From assembly GCF_004208515.1 (NCBI RefSeq), contig NZ_SGIM01000005.1:162083-226082 (forward strand): DNA of 64,000 bases. The letters are read 5' to 3'. The stretch comes from Acinetobacter halotolerans. GTDB lineage: Bacteria > Pseudomonadota > Gammaproteobacteria > Pseudomonadales > Moraxellaceae. The notes below the pieces were generated by a model, which saw only the letters and a program-made list of their open reading frames with translations, ran no database searches and was not told the origin of the DNA. The first letter of the stretch is position 1. The number at the start of each line of letters is the position of its first letter. Below are positions 1 to 9,720 of this stretch, one piece after another. The translations under genes were made by a program, and so were the position numbers.

Positions 1-1964
1 AGATGCGAGTAGACATTCGCCACATGTGGATTGTTACGGTCGACGGCCAATAAATATTGAGTTAAATCGTTTGAACCAACGGAAAAGAAATCCACCAGTT
101 CTGAAAACTCATCAATTTGAAACAGCACGCTTGGCACTTCAACCATAATCCCAAGTTTGGGTTTGGTGATTTTGACTTGTTCTTCCTCTTGAACCGCAAC
201 CCAATCTCGTTCAAATAAGTACAGCACTTCCTCAACTTCACTGACACTGGTTACCATCGGCAGCAAGATATGAAGGTTGTTTAAACCAATACTGGCCTTT
301 AACATGGCTCTGATTTGAGCAGAAAAGATTTCTGGATGATCGAGGGTGAAGCGTAATCCACGCCACCCCAAAGCAGAGTTTTCTTCTTCGATACTGAAAT
401 ACGGTAGATCTTTATCTGCACCAATATCCAGTGTTCGCATAATCACTGGTTTATTGGCGAAATGACTCAGTTGTTGGCGGTAAATCGCACGTTGTTCTTC
501 TTCACCTGGGAAGCGTTCACGCAGCATAAATGGAATTTCACTACGATATAGCCCGACACCTTTGGCACCGCGTTGTACCCCGCGTACCACATCAATCATT
601 AAACCCGTATTGACAAACAAGGGGATCGCGACGCCATCGGGTGTGATCGCATCTTTGGTCTCATACTGCTTTAAATCTTTGGCGATTTGTTCTTCTTCTT
701 TTTGGACTTCTTTATAACGTTGACGTAAGCGGCGTGGCGGATTAACAAAGATTCGTCCTTGATAAGCATCGACAATCATCTCAATGTCATCAAGTGTAGT
801 AATCGGTAACTCGGTTACGCCCACAACCGTTGGAATCCCGAGTGCACGTGCCACAATCACCATATGTGAGTTGGCTGCACCTTCAGAGGTCACAATCGCT
901 GCAATATTATCAACAGGAAGTTCAACCAAAGCAGCAGTACTGATTTCTTCACCGATGAGGATGCTATCAGGACTAAGCTCACGATGACTGGTATCATTTT
1001 CCTGTAAGCAAGCTAGAATTCGGCGCCCCAAGTCTTTAAGGTCGGAAACCCGTTCTCGTAGGTAGTCATCTTCCATTTGTGCAAAGAGGGCAATGTGTTT
1101 ATCAATCACCTTCCGCACGGCACCTTGTGCCCAACTTCCTGAGCGAATATGGTCTTTAATTTCACTTGGTAGTGCATTTTCATCCAACATCCGTAAGAAC
1201 ACGCTAAATAAAGCACGTTCTTCCGACATGAGAGAATCTTGCATTTTTTCATCTAAAGACTGGATTTCTATACGAACTGAAGCAATCGCTTGATCAAGTA
1301 ATGCTAACTCATCGCTAATATCTTCAGCTTCACGATCAGGAATGACTGTCAAATCTGCAGGAGGGTAAAGTACAATCGCGCGGCCTAATGCGATACCGCC
1401 AGCACCTGAAACGCCTTGAAAGGTTTTATAAGTAGAGCCGCTGTTCGGTTTGCGGAAAACATCAATATTACCTACCGCATGCGCATGCGCGATAACACCA
1501 GAAAGTTGTGCGCATAGCGTAACCAGAAATGATTCAGCTGCTTCACTAAAATCTTGTGATTCTTTGTTTTGAACCACTAAAACACCCATTACCTTGCGAC
1601 GATACATCACAGGTACGCCGAGGAATGAGTTAAATAGCTCTTCACCTGTTTCAGGCAGATAAGCAAAACGTTCATGTTTCGGTGCATTGTCTAAATTGAC
1701 AATTTCTTCGCGTTGACCGACTAAACCAACTAGACCTGTACCCACACTTAAAGAAACTTGCCCGACAGATTCAGCATTTAGACCTTTTGAGGCCATCAAT
1801 ACATAACGACGGTTGCGTTCATCTAAAAGGTAAATAGAGCATACATCCACGTGCATTGCTTCAGCCACATGATTGACCATAATGTCCAAAGAGTCATGCA
1901 AACTGACGGACGCATTGATTTCTTGCACAATGCGTCTAAGGGTGTCGAGTTGCATGTTTGACAT
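1..1964 (-). CDS. ptsP: PtsP, PEP-protein phosphotransferase of the nitrogen PTS (EI-Ntr), 3' end cut by window edge
   Basis: First enzyme of the nitrogen phosphotransferase system: it takes phosphate from phosphoenolpyruvate and passes it to NPr and then EIIA-Ntr, in the cytoplasm. The reading frame is open from the ATG at 1964 to the window edge, giving 654 visible residues. An N-terminal GAF domain (about residues 15-155) is followed by the EI N-terminal region, the mobile phosphohistidine segment (SEGAANSHMVIVAR, His367) and the start of the PEP-binding TIM barrel (RSEIPFM, then GLRFTLDHPEIF). A GGAG ribosome site lies just upstream of the ATG. rppH lies 92 bases upstream on the same strand, the pairing also found in E. 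coli and Pseudomonas, so the two are probably cotranscribed. The last hundred or so residues lie outside the window. The family call is secure. Confidence 0.95.
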   Translation of the reverse strand, partial: MSNMQLDTLRRIVQEINASVSLHDSLDIMVNHVAEAMHVDVCSIYLLDERNRRYVLMASKGLNAESVGQVSLSVGTGLVGLVGQREEIVNLDNAPKHERFAYLPETGEELFNSFLGVPVMYRRKVMGVLVVQNKESQDFSEAAESFLVTLCAQLSGVIAHAHAVGNIDVFRKPNSGSTYKTFQGVSGAGGIALGRAIVLYPPADLTVIPDREAEDISDELALLDQAIASVRIEIQSLDEKMQDSLMSEERALFSVFLRMLDENALPSEIKDHIRSGSWAQGAVRKVIDKHIALFAQMEDDYLRERVSDLKDLGRRILACLQENDTSHRELSPDSILIGEEISTAALVELPVDNIAAIVTSEGAANSHMVIVARALGIPTVVGVTELPITTLDDIEMIVDAYQGRIFVNPPRRLRQRYKEVQKEEEQIAKDLKQYETKDAITPDGVAIPLFVNTGLMIDVVRGVQRGAKGVGLYRSEIPFMLRERFPGEEEQRAIYRQQLSHFANKPVIMRTLDIGADKDLPYFSIEEENSALGWRGLRFTLDHPEIFSAQIRAMLKASIGLNNLHILLPMVTSVSEVEEVLYLFERDWVAVQEEEQVKITKPKLGIMVEVPSVLFQIDEFSELVDFFSVGSNDLTQYLLAVDRNNPHVANVYSH

Positions 1965-2056
1965 GGATGTTTACTCCAATTTATAAATCGTTATATGCCT
2001 ATTTATAACAGCTCTCTTGTTGAAAATCATTGCTTAAAATGATGATTCTATAACAA

Positions 2057-2533
2057 TTAACGCTGAGGTAATTGTATGCACAATTCCATCATGGCTTTAC
2101 GGTAAACATCACGTTTGAAGTTAACCACTTGACCTAATGGATACCAGTAACTCACCCATTGCCATTCATCGAACTCGGGTGGGTCTGATAGGTTTAACTG
2201 AATATGATGGGGCGATGCCGTTAATTTCAGTAAAAACCATTTTTGCTTTTGTCCAATACATATCGGATCTGAATCTGACCGAATGTACCGATGTGGCAAA
2301 CGATAACGCAGCCAACCTTTAGTTTGCGCTATAATTTGGACGTGTTCGGGCAATAAACCGACTTCTTCTCTCAGTTCACGGTAAAGTGCCTGCTCAGGGG
2401 TTTCTCCAAACTGGATCCCTCCTTGTGGAAATTGCCAAGCATTGTGACCAATGCGTTTTGCCCATAAGACGTGTCCGTCATCGTTTGCCAAAATGATCCC
2501 GACGTTGGGTCGGAAACCTTCTGAGTCGATCAT
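2057..2533 (-). CDS. rppH: RppH, RNA pyrophosphohydrolase (Nudix)
   Basis: Removes pyrophosphate from the 5' end of primary transcripts, which opens them to RNase E decay. The protein is 158 residues, close to the E. coli enzyme. The Nudix box is intact: G38-x5-E44-x7-R52-E53-x2-E56-E57-x-G59. The flanking family motifs (FRPNVGIIL near the N-terminus, WQFPQGG before the box, and [10 protein letters not shown] near the C-terminus) are typical of RppH rather than of a generic Nudix hydrolase. It is the first gene of a minus-strand pair with ptsP, a conserved arrangement. The promoter should lie in the 172-base gap shared with the divergent HAD gene. Confidence 0.95.
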   Translation of the reverse strand: MIDSEGFRPNVGIILANDDGHVLWAKRIGHNAWQFPQGGIQFGETPEQALYRELREEVGLLPEHVQIIAQTKGWLRYRLPHRYIRSDSDPICIGQKQKWFLLKLTASPHHIQLNLSDPPEFDEWQWVSYWYPLGQVVNFKRDVYRKAMMELCIQLPQR

Positions 2534-2717
2534 TTGGCTACCTAAATTTTGTCTATATCGTTGACTTTGATATCGGGGACAGTCACGCTTGCACGTCCAA
2601 CTCGAAAAAGATCAAAGTAAAATGTTTAAAATTGCTATGATCTTAACGAATTTTTAGTGACTTACGGAAATAGATTTACGTTTTTTTTCTTTAATTTGCA
2701 TTTAAATGAGCATTTAT

Positions 2718-3368
2718 ATGAAATTGGCTTTGTTTGATTTAGATCACACCCTGTTAAATACCGATTCTGACCATTCGTGGGGTGAATTTTTGGTCAATGA
2801 AGCTTTGGTCGATCCAGTTCATCATCGTCAAATGAATGACAAGTTTTATGAAGACTATAAAGCAGGGCAACTTGATCCGATTGCTTATAATGAATTTGTT
2901 TTTGAGTTTTTGACCAAACATGACAATGCGTATTTAACGGAACTTCATCAGTTATTTATGCAAAAAGTGATTCGTCCACAAATGCGTCCTAAAGGTTTTG
3001 AGGCAATTCAACGACATCAAGCGTTGGGGCATGCGATTGTGGGAATTACCGCGACCAGTGATTTTATCACCGCACCGATTTTTCGTGAATTTGGCATTAC
3101 TGAAATTATTGCCACCAATGCTGAAGTGATTGCAGACAAATATACGGGTAAAGTAACGGGTGTGCCATGCTATCAAAAAGGCAAGCTGGTGCGTTTGGAT
3201 CAATGGTTAGCAGGTCGTGAGGTCCATGAATCTTGGGCTTATTCAGATTCGATTAATGACCGTTTCTTATTGGAATATGCAACCCATGCCATTGCGGTGA
3301 ATCCAGATGACCGCTTAGAAACACTCGCTCAAGAACAAGCGTGGGAAATCCAAGACTGGTCGATTTAA
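2718..3368 (+). CDS. HAD-superfamily IB phosphatase (SerB-like)
   Basis: Cytoplasmic phosphatase-like protein of the haloacid dehalogenase superfamily, subfamily IB; the substrate is unknown. Using the ATG at 2718 the protein has 216 residues and begins MKLALFDLDHTLL, so the nucleophile and acid/base aspartates are D7 and D9. Motif II (GITATSDF), the motif III lysine (QKGKLVRL) and the motif IV acidic pair (YSDSINDRFLL) all follow in order. An in-frame ATG at 2706 would add only MSIY; the short form starts directly at the conserved strand and is preferred. The stop codon overlaps that of the convergent LysR gene by three bases. Annotations such as phosphoserine phosphatase or histidinol-phosphatase would be over-precise. 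Confidence 0.88.
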   Translation: MKLALFDLDHTLLNTDSDHSWGEFLVNEALVDPVHHRQMNDKFYEDYKAGQLDPIAYNEFVFEFLTKHDNAYLTELHQLFMQKVIRPQMRPKGFEAIQRHQALGHAIVGITATSDFITAPIFREFGITEIIATNAEVIADKYTGKVTGVPCYQKGKLVRLDQWLAGREVHESWAYSDSINDRFLLEYATHAIAVNPDDRLETLAQEQAWEIQDWSI

Positions 3369-4222
3369 GTCATCATATTAATCAACTCTTCAGCAGCTTT
3401 AGACTGAATGCGGGCAGGGTGCCATACCATGCCCAATTGGCGCTGCATATCTAGATTTAGATCTAATTGTTTTAAATCATGATTGAGCAATGTTTTTGGT
3501 AACACCGACCAACCTAAGCCAATCGAAACCAACATTCTGATGGATTCTAATGGGTTATTGCTCATGCTGATCTTAGGCTTTAAGCCTTTTTTTTCGAATT
3601 CAGCCAGAGTGATTTGACTGGTATAAGTGTGCGCTGCTGGAAGTAAGCTTGGGTAGGCAATCAGGTCTTCGAGCTTCAGGTTTTGTTGTTGTGCTAAAGG
3701 ATGAAAGGGCGACGCGACAAAAACCAAAGGATCATTCCAAATCGTCACATAACGCAGACGATCATCTCCAATTGGCGGCAAGGTCAAAAATGCAAGCTCT
3801 AACTCTCCAGCGAGTACGTGCTCATGCGCTTGTTCAGAATCGACAAAATGAACATCTAAAGTGACTTTCGGAAAATGTTGCACAAAGTTTTTGAGTGGGT
3901 CTGCTAGATGATGCAAGCCGATGTGATGGCTGGTCCCGATTTTTAAACGACCTTGTACCTGCGCTTGCTCATGGCTTAAAGTATGATGAATCTCGCCAAG
4001 TTCATTGAGCCAACCTCTTACTTTAGGCAACAGTGAGTGTGCAGCATAGGTGGGTTGTATTCCCCGTCCTGCGGATTCAAATAGCTTGACATCAAAATAC
4101 TCTTCTAAGCTATGAATCCGTTTGGTGACCGCAGGTTGTGTTATAAATAATTGTTCTGCCGCGATAGAAATAGAACCAGTTTCCATCACTTTTACAAATG
4201 CTTCAAATGCAGCAAGGTTCAT
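3365..4222 (-). CDS. LysR-family transcriptional regulator
   Basis: DNA-binding regulator of 285 residues. The N-terminal winged helix-turn-helix (about residues 1-60, with SIAAEQLFITQPAVTKRIHSL) is followed by the usual linker helix and a LysR substrate-binding domain (about 90-285). No inducer can be inferred. It lies upstream of leuC on the opposite strand, but a small membrane-protein gene and more than 300 bases intervene, so control of leuCDB is possible but only an inference. A LysR gene next to leuC is also seen in pseudomonads. It is convergent with the HAD gene and the stop codons overlap. Confidence 0.9.
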   Translation of the reverse strand: MNLAAFEAFVKVMETGSISIAAEQLFITQPAVTKRIHSLEEYFDVKLFESAGRGIQPTYAAHSLLPKVRGWLNELGEIHHTLSHEQAQVQGRLKIGTSHHIGLHHLADPLKNFVQHFPKVTLDVHFVDSEQAHEHVLAGELELAFLTLPPIGDDRLRYVTIWNDPLVFVASPFHPLAQQQNLKLEDLIAYPSLLPAAHTYTSQITLAEFEKKGLKPKISMSNNPLESIRMLVSIGLGWSVLPKTLLNHDLKQLDLNLDMQRQLGMVWHPARIQSKAAEELINMMT

Positions 4223-4282
4223 AGGGATGTATCCAAGAACATTTTAAAAATTTAACCCAGATCTTGATTTACTTCATGTCAT

Positions 4283-4504
4283 TTAACTAAAACGACTCCA
4301 CACTTTTTCATGAAAGAAAAAAGCAAATGCCTGTACGGTGGGTTCAAGTAAGCTCAAGGTTGCGGAAACAAGTAAGTTTCCAGTAATCGCATAAGCGACT
4401 AGCATAGCAACACTAATATGTAAGATGTAGTAACTCAAGGTCTTTTTGAGCGTCCGTTGATTGTTTATTACGAATTGTTGAATATTCGCCATTGCCATCA
4501 CCAT
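4283..4504 (-). CDS. DUF2061 small membrane protein
   Basis: 73-residue inner membrane protein of the DUF2061 family, function unknown. After a short basic N-terminus with an RTLKKTLSY segment typical of the family, two hydrophobic stretches (about residues 24-43 and 46-63) predict a helical hairpin, ending HEKVWSRF as family members do. The start is ambiguous: three methionines fall in the first five residues (ATG at 4504, 4498 or 4492). A strong Fur-box-like sequence lies 17-35 bases upstream of the start, so the gene may be iron-repressed, which has no obvious explanation from the family. Confidence 0.75.
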   Translation of the reverse strand: MVMAMANIQQFVINNQRTLKKTLSYYILHISVAMLVAYAITGNLLVSATLSLLEPTVQAFAFFFHEKVWSRFS

Positions 4505-4520
4505 CGTAAATTTTAATTAT

Positions 4521-4539
4521 TTAAATAATAATCATTATC
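4521..4539 (-). promoter_or_regulatory. Fur-box-like site upstream of the DUF2061 gene
   Basis: The 19 bases match 15 of 19 positions of the Fur consensus GATAATGATAATCATTATC; the right half (ATAATCATTATC) is perfect and the left end is degenerate. It sits 17-35 bases upstream of the DUF2061 start, where it could cover a promoter. The neighbouring stretch 4540-4752 is AT-rich and I see no gene, repeat or strong hairpin in it. Confidence 0.6.
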
Positions 4540-4752
4540 ACTTGCAATGTAAAAAAGAAATTTTGATTGCTGGTGATTGGATTTATGAATAACTGATTTG
4601 TGTATCAATAAAATAAGTTGAAAAATAAGCTTTAATTTTTGAAAAAAGGTATCTGTTTGATTTAGGATTCTTTTCCTTAGCGAGAGGTAGATTGATTGTT
4701 GAGGTTATAAAGTATTATTCCAAAAAGTTTGTTAATTTATAAAAATGATAAA

Positions 4753-4781
4753 TTAGATTTATGTAAAACGATTGTTATAAT
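4753..4781 (+). promoter_or_regulatory. Probable leuC promoter
   Basis: A perfect -10 hexamer TATAAT at 4776-4781 is preceded by a 17-base spacer and a weak -35 (TTAGAT, 4753-4758). The predicted start of transcription is near 4788, leaving a leader of only about 48 bases before the leuC ATG. That is too short for a classical leucine attenuator peptide and hairpins, and I see no leucine-rich leader ORF. Confidence 0.55.
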
Positions 4782-4835
4782 CAGTCTAAGATTAAATTAC
4801 CCAGTCCTATGACAAGCACGATGGAGAGCGACGAC

Positions 4836-6254
4836 ATGGCAGGCAAAACATTGTATGACAAATTATGGGATGACCATTTAGTAACGCAACGTGATGATGG
4901 TTCATGCTTAATTTATATTGATCGTCACTTATTGCATGAAGTCACCAGTCCTCAAGCATTTGAGGGTTTACAGCTTGCTGGGCGTCAACCATGGCGTTTA
5001 AGTGCCAATGTCGCAACACCTGACCACAATGTTCCAACCTCTAAAAAAGAGCGTGAACAGGGGATTGCAGGAATTGAAGACGAAACCTCGCGTATTCAGG
5101 TGCAAACCTTAGACGATAACTGTAAAACATTTAATATCGTTGAGTTTGGGATTAATGACATTCGCCAAGGGATTGCGCATGTTGTAGGTCCAGAGCAAGG
5201 TTTAACTTTACCGGGTATGACCGTGGTTTGTGGTGACTCGCATACGGCAACGCATGGCGCTTTTGGTTGTTTGGCACATGGGATTGGGACATCAGAAGTT
5301 GAACATGTATTGGCAACACAATGCTTAGTACAGAAAAAATCTAAAAATATGTTAGTCCGTGTGGATGGTGTATTGGGCAAAGGCGTGACATCGAAAGATG
5401 TGGTTTTGGCCATCATCGGCAAGATTGGTACGGCTGGTGGTACAGGTTATGCAATCGAGTTTGGCGGACAAGTGTTCCGTGATATGTCGATTGAAGGCCG
5501 TATGACAGTCTGCAATATGGCGATTGAAGCGGGTGCGCGTGTGGGTATGGTTGCAGTGGATGACAAGACTATTGCTTACGTGAAGGATCGTAACTATGCA
5601 CCTAAAGGCGAGCAGTGGGAACAAGCGGTAGAATATTGGAATACTTTACATTCTGATGAAGATGCTGAGTTTGATGCGGTCGTTGTATTGAATGGCGCAG
5701 AGATCGAGCCGCAAGTGTCTTGGGGAACATCTCCAGAAATGGTAATCCCAGTTACGCAAGCAGTACCGACTTTAGAACAAGCCAAAGATGATGTACAACG
5801 TAATGATTGGACACGTGCTTATCAATATATGGGCTTAAACGCGGGTCAGGCTTTGTCTGATATCCAATTGGATCGTGTCTTTATTGGCTCATGTACCAAC
5901 TCACGTATTGAAGATATTCGTGCCGCTGCCGAAGTCGTGAAAGGTCGTAAGGTGGCTTCAAGCATTAAACAAGCGATGATTGTTCCGGGTTCTGGTTTGG
6001 TTAAACAGCAGGCAGAGCAAGAAGGTTTGGATCAAATTTTCTTGGAAGCAGGTTTTGAATGGCGTGAACCGGGTTGCTCAATGTGTTTGGCGATGAATGC
6101 AGATAAGTTACAACCAGGTGAACATTGCGCATCAACCTCAAATCGTAACTTTGAAGGTCGTCAGGGCAATGGTGGGCGTACCCATTTAGTCAGTCCAGCG
6201 ATGGCGGCTGCGGCAGCGATTGCAGGTCATTTCGTTGATGTTCGTTCATTCTAA
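4836..6254 (+). CDS. leuC: LeuC, 3-isopropylmalate dehydratase large subunit
   Basis: Large subunit of isopropylmalate isomerase, which with LeuD converts 2-isopropylmalate to 3-isopropylmalate in leucine synthesis. It is a 472-residue aconitase-family protein with the [4Fe-4S] cysteines at C353 (GSCTNSR), C414 and C417 (PGCSMC), the spacing seen in E. coli LeuC. The start is set at the ATG at 4836 ([11 protein letters not shown]), which matches family N-termini and has GGAGAG nine bases upstream; an ATG at 4809 would add nine unconserved residues. leuD follows 12 bases downstream, so the pair is cotranscribed. Confidence 0.97.
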   Translation: MAGKTLYDKLWDDHLVTQRDDGSCLIYIDRHLLHEVTSPQAFEGLQLAGRQPWRLSANVATPDHNVPTSKKEREQGIAGIEDETSRIQVQTLDDNCKTFNIVEFGINDIRQGIAHVVGPEQGLTLPGMTVVCGDSHTATHGAFGCLAHGIGTSEVEHVLATQCLVQKKSKNMLVRVDGVLGKGVTSKDVVLAIIGKIGTAGGTGYAIEFGGQVFRDMSIEGRMTVCNMAIEAGARVGMVAVDDKTIAYVKDRNYAPKGEQWEQAVEYWNTLHSDEDAEFDAVVVLNGAEIEPQVSWGTSPEMVIPVTQAVPTLEQAKDDVQRNDWTRAYQYMGLNAGQALSDIQLDRVFIGSCTNSRIEDIRAAAEVVKGRKVASSIKQAMIVPGSGLVKQQAEQEGLDQIFLEAGFEWREPGCSMCLAMNADKLQPGEHCASTSNRNFEGRQGNGGRTHLVSPAMAAAAAIAGHFVDVRSF

Positions 6255-6266
6255 GGGAGCAAAATC

Positions 6267-6914
6267 ATGGAAAAATATACTGTAGAACAAGGTATTGTTG
6301 CACCTTTAGATCGTGCCAATGTGGATACTGATTTAATTATTCCGAAACAGTTTTTAAAATCAATCAAGCGCACGGGATTCGGCGATAACTTATTTGATGA
6401 ATTACGTTATTTAGATGAAGGTTATTTAGGTCAGGACATTAGTAAACGTCCTAAAAACCCTGATTTTGTCTTGAATCAGCCTCGTTATCAAGGTTCAACG
6501 ATTTTATTGGCACGTACTAACTTCGGTTGTGGTTCAAGCCGCGAACATGCACCTTGGGCATTAAATGAATATGGTTTTCGTACCGTGATTGCGCCAAGCT
6601 TTGCAGATATTTTCTTTAATAACTGTTTTAAAAATGGCATGTTGCCTGTGATCTTGTCTGAAGAGATTGTAGATCAGTTATTTAAAGAATGTGCTGAAGA
6701 AGGTTATCAATTGACCATTGATTTGGACGCACAACAAGTACGTACGCCAACAGGTGAAGCCTTCAATTTTGAAATTGATCCATTCCGCAAACATTGTTTG
6801 CTGAATGGTTTAGATGACATTGGTTTAACACTACAAGCGGCTGACGAGATCCGTGCTTTTGAAGCAAAAGCCAAACAAGTACGTCCTTGGGTGTTTGATG
6901 AAATCAAAGCCTAG
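6267..6914 (+). CDS. leuD: LeuD, 3-isopropylmalate dehydratase small subunit
   Basis: Small (swivel-domain) subunit of the leucine-pathway isomerase, 215 residues. The family motifs are present: [14 protein letters not shown] near the N-terminus, [15 protein letters not shown] around residues 87-100, and [17 protein letters not shown]. The ribosome site (GGGAG) lies between the leuC stop and this start. It forms a heterodimer with LeuC, encoded immediately upstream. leuB is separated from it by a lipoprotein gene on the same strand. Confidence 0.97.
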   Translation: MEKYTVEQGIVAPLDRANVDTDLIIPKQFLKSIKRTGFGDNLFDELRYLDEGYLGQDISKRPKNPDFVLNQPRYQGSTILLARTNFGCGSSREHAPWALNEYGFRTVIAPSFADIFFNNCFKNGMLPVILSEEIVDQLFKECAEEGYQLTIDLDAQQVRTPTGEAFNFEIDPFRKHCLLNGLDDIGLTLQAADEIRAFEAKAKQVRPWVFDEIKA

Positions 6915-7028
6915 TTGTTTGAATACAATTTGAACATAATCATGGCATAGCGATACAACTCTTGCTAACATGCAAACAAAGATTATTTTGCTTGCATGTT
7001 GATGTGACATGAGGACTGGGCCCGAACA

Positions 7029-7604
7029 ATGAGAAGGATATTAGCACGCAATATTTTGCTGTGTTTATGTGTTGGTACGACTTTAACTGCCTGTCAAAAC
7101 ACACAAAATGTGGTTGATCAAGTTCGTATTGCTCAAAATACTTTAGAGCAGAAAGCGAATAACGCAACTTTATATTGTTCAGGCGTAGAAAATTGCGAAT
7201 TTGCACGAATCAACGATACTGAGGTGATTAATGCGACCTCGCATCGCATTAGTCGAGAAGCGATGGAACGAGGCATTGTGAGACTACAAGGTTCAGTTTT
7301 TAGTCGAAAACAACAAGTCTATCTGAGTGTTCCTGCCAAAGAATACGAAGTCGTGATTCGCTTTTATCCAATCTCCTTAGATCGTGCAGAGACTTTTCAT
7401 GTCATTCATGAGTTCAAGCCTTATTTAAACTATACCTTTAAGATGTATAGAGATAGGCCAAAAGGTTCAGGGAGTTTGTTGAACGTATCTGCACCTGACC
7501 CGTTATGTGTTGATTTACAGCAAGAGCAACATACCATTCGCCGTTTTTGCCGATCTTATGATGTACGAAAAGGCTTAGGCGAGTTTATTGAGAAAAAGAT
7601 TTAA
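7029..7604 (+). CDS. Putative lipoprotein between leuD and leuB
   Basis: 191-residue protein of unknown function. A basic start and hydrophobic stretch end in a lipobox LTAC (Cys22), so it should be lipidated and exported; the residue after the cysteine is Gln, which favours the outer membrane under the usual +2 rule. The mature part has four further cysteines (CSGVENC and two near the C-terminus) that could form disulfides, and alternating strand-like segments. It lies 114 bases after leuD and 43 bases before leuB on the same strand. It may simply share transcription with the leucine genes; no metabolic role is apparent and I recognise no domain. Confidence 0.75.
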   Translation: MRRILARNILLCLCVGTTLTACQNTQNVVDQVRIAQNTLEQKANNATLYCSGVENCEFARINDTEVINATSHRISREAMERGIVRLQGSVFSRKQQVYLSVPAKEYEVVIRFYPISLDRAETFHVIHEFKPYLNYTFKMYRDRPKGSGSLLNVSAPDPLCVDLQQEQHTIRRFCRSYDVRKGLGEFIEKKI

Positions 7605-7647
7605 TTGGCTTGCAGTGTAAACTGCTTCTATCAAACTGGAAAAATAG

Positions 7648-8727
7648 ATGTCTAAACATATTTTAATTTTAGCGGGTGATGGTATTGGCCCTGAAATTGT
7701 GGGCGCAGCTGAAAAAGTTTTGACCAAGGTCAATCATAAATTTAATCTAGGTTTGACATGGGAGCATGGTTTGCTCGGTGGTTCAGCAATTGATGCACAT
7801 GGTGAACCTTATCCTGCTGTTACTAGTGAACAAGCCAAAAAAGCGGATGCAATTTTATTGGGTGCTGTCGGCGGTCCAAAATGGGATAGCATTGAGCGTT
7901 CGATCCGTCCTGAGCGTGGGTTACTTAAAATCCGCAGTGAACTCAATTTATTTGCTAACCTACGTCCAGCGATTCTGTACCCACAATTGGCAGATGCTTC
8001 GAGTTTGAAGCCTGAAATAGTTGCAGGTTTAGATATCTTGATTGTTCGTGAGCTCACGGGCGGTATTTATTTCGGTCAGCCTCGTGGTATTCGTGAACTA
8101 GAAAATGGTGAGAAGCAAGGCTATAACACCGACGTATATTCAGAAAGTGAAATTAAACGTATTGCTAAGGTTGCCTTTGAGCTAGCTGGATTACGTGGTG
8201 GCAAAGTCTGCTCAGTCGATAAAGCCAATGTGCTTGAAGTGACCGAGTTGTGGAAGCAAACGGTGACTGATTTGCAGCAAGCGCAGTATGCAAATATTCA
8301 GTTGTCGCATATGTATGTTGATAACGCCGCGATGCAATTGGTTCGCGCACCGAAACAATTTGATGTCATTGTGACAGGTAATTTATTTGGTGACATTTTG
8401 TCGGACGAAGCGGCAATGTTAACGGGCTCAATCGGTATGTTGCCTTCAGCATCATTAGATGAGAAAGGTAAAGGCATGTATGAACCATGTCATGGTTCTG
8501 CACCTGATATCGCGGGTCAAAATGTCGCAAACCCTCTTGCGACTGTACTTTCGGTTGCGATGATGTTGCGATATACCTTCCGTGAAGAAGCGGCAGCCAA
8601 AGCGATTGAAGATGCTGTAGGTCAAGTCTTGGATCAAGGTTTACGTACCGCAGACATTATGTCTGAAGGTATGATCAAAGTGGGTACAGATGCGATGGGT
8701 GAGGCGGTAGTTTCTGCACTTAACTAA
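7648..8727 (+). CDS. leuB: LeuB, 3-isopropylmalate dehydrogenase
   Basis: NAD-dependent oxidative decarboxylase that converts 3-isopropylmalate to 2-oxoisocaproate, the third step of leucine synthesis. At 359 residues it has the normal length of the family. Visible motifs are the N-terminal [11 protein letters not shown], the arginine-bearing substrate loop ([17 protein letters not shown]), [10 protein letters not shown], the metal-site region ([17 protein letters not shown]) and the NAD-binding [13 protein letters not shown]. It closes the leucine cluster, with an intrinsic terminator directly downstream. Confidence 0.97.
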   Translation: MSKHILILAGDGIGPEIVGAAEKVLTKVNHKFNLGLTWEHGLLGGSAIDAHGEPYPAVTSEQAKKADAILLGAVGGPKWDSIERSIRPERGLLKIRSELNLFANLRPAILYPQLADASSLKPEIVAGLDILIVRELTGGIYFGQPRGIRELENGEKQGYNTDVYSESEIKRIAKVAFELAGLRGGKVCSVDKANVLEVTELWKQTVTDLQQAQYANIQLSHMYVDNAAMQLVRAPKQFDVIVTGNLFGDILSDEAAMLTGSIGMLPSASLDEKGKGMYEPCHGSAPDIAGQNVANPLATVLSVAMMLRYTFREEAAAKAIEDAVGQVLDQGLRTADIMSEGMIKVGTDAMGEAVVSALN

Positions 8728-8739
8728 ATGCTGATAAAT

Positions 8740-8767
8740 AAAAAACGCAGCTAAGGCTGCGTTTTTT
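8740..8767 (+). terminator. Bidirectional terminator after leuB
   Basis: The stem CGCAGC/GCTGCG with loop TAAG is flanked by an A run on the left and a T run on the right. It can stop leuB transcripts and also those of the convergent lipoprotein gene. Confidence 0.9.
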
Positions 8768-8782
8768 ATTTGGGATATAGAT

Positions 8783-9190
8783 TTAACAAGCTTTGCCTTC
8801 ATAACGAATTGAGCGCGCAATTTGTTGCTGATCGAGCTCAAAAATAATATGGCAATAAAAATTCACATCATAGGATTGCTGACCCGTTTGAACCGTACCT
8901 ATGCGAGTAGAACTTCCCATACCTGAACCAGATTCACCAAAGGATTGTGGCATCGGTACAGGAATATTGATTGGACGCAATACGGTGAAAATCAAAGAAT
9001 TATCAGTTTTTCGAGGTTGTTTTAACGTTTGAAAGCCTAAATCCTTCAAATTGAGCTTCTGTTGAATGTCATCAGCAGACTGCCCAATATAAGGTTGTAA
9101 GTAATCTTGCAGTTGAACAGATTGCCATCCAGGTGTTGCGCAGCCTTGTAATAATAATGCGAAGAAAATAATAAAAAATTTATAATGCAT
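8783..9190 (-). CDS. Putative lipoprotein, unknown function
   Basis: 135-residue protein with an N-terminal hydrophobic stretch ending in LLLQGC (Cys17), a lipobox. The mature part contains a segment (residues about 30-55, with IGQSADDIQQKLNLKDLGF) that resembles the helix-turn of small outer-membrane lipoproteins of the SmpA/BamE type, but the resemblance is weak and I do not assign that family. A Gly/Ser-rich stretch (about residues 85-95) is followed by a strand-rich C-terminal end. It is convergent with leuB and shares its terminator. Confidence 0.7.
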   Translation of the reverse strand: MHYKFFIIFFALLLQGCATPGWQSVQLQDYLQPYIGQSADDIQQKLNLKDLGFQTLKQPRKTDNSLIFTVLRPINIPVPMPQSFGESGSGMGSSTRIGTVQTGQQSYDVNFYCHIIFELDQQQIARSIRYEGKAC

Positions 9191-9377
9191 TGTGGTTATT
9201 TCCTTATTTTTGGAATAAATAATTTTTATATTTGATCAACGAGCGTGAGAGAAATATTAAAATCTATCCGTTCCGGAGACGATATTATATTACAGCAATA
9301 ATTACATATCGCTGTAAATGACTTAAACATCTAAGTGAATGTTAGACCGTTAAATAGAGCACTCGCTTATCGCTTGT

Positions 9378-9406
9378 AAAAAAAGCCACGAGATGTGGCT
9401 TTTTTG
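9378..9406 (-). terminator. Terminator downstream of infA
   Basis: The stem AAAAGCCAC/GTGGCTTTT with a five-base loop sits 14-40 bases beyond the infA stop, with A/T runs on both sides. Confidence 0.85.
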
Positions 9407-9419
9407 CATTCACTAATTC

Positions 9420-9641
9420 TTAGCGCGCACGATAAGTGATACGACCCTTTGTCAAATCATAAGGTGTCATTTCAACTTTTACACTGTCACCTGTCAAAAT
9501 ACGGATATAGTGTTTACGCATTTTACCAGAAATGTGAGCAATAACTTCGTGACCGTTTTCTAAACGTACACGGAACATCGTATTAGGAAGCGTTTCGGTG
9601 ACAACGCCTTCGAACTCAATGAGTTCCTCTTTATTGGCCAT
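9420..9641 (-). CDS. infA: InfA, translation initiation factor IF-1
   Basis: Binds the A site of the 30S subunit during initiation. The 73-residue protein is a single OB-fold domain with the family signature throughout ([42 protein letters not shown], given here only as its span, residues about 10-53). It is a single-gene unit with its own terminator. An AGGTAGG-like ribosome site precedes the start. Confidence 0.98.
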   Translation of the reverse strand: MANKEELIEFEGVVTETLPNTMFRVRLENGHEVIAHISGKMRKHYIRILTGDSVKVEMTPYDLTKGRITYRAR

Positions 9642-9720
9642 AGCCTACCTGAGATCAAATTGGAAAGGCGCAAATTATAGTCAATTTATTTAAAATTTAC
9701 AAGATATAAGCTAAGCAAGG

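Noticed and set aside
9290..9317. Inverted repeat TTACAGC/GCTGTAA with a 14-base spacer
   Set aside because: The spacer is long, there is no T run, and I see no promoter geometry; it may be chance in an AT-rich gap.
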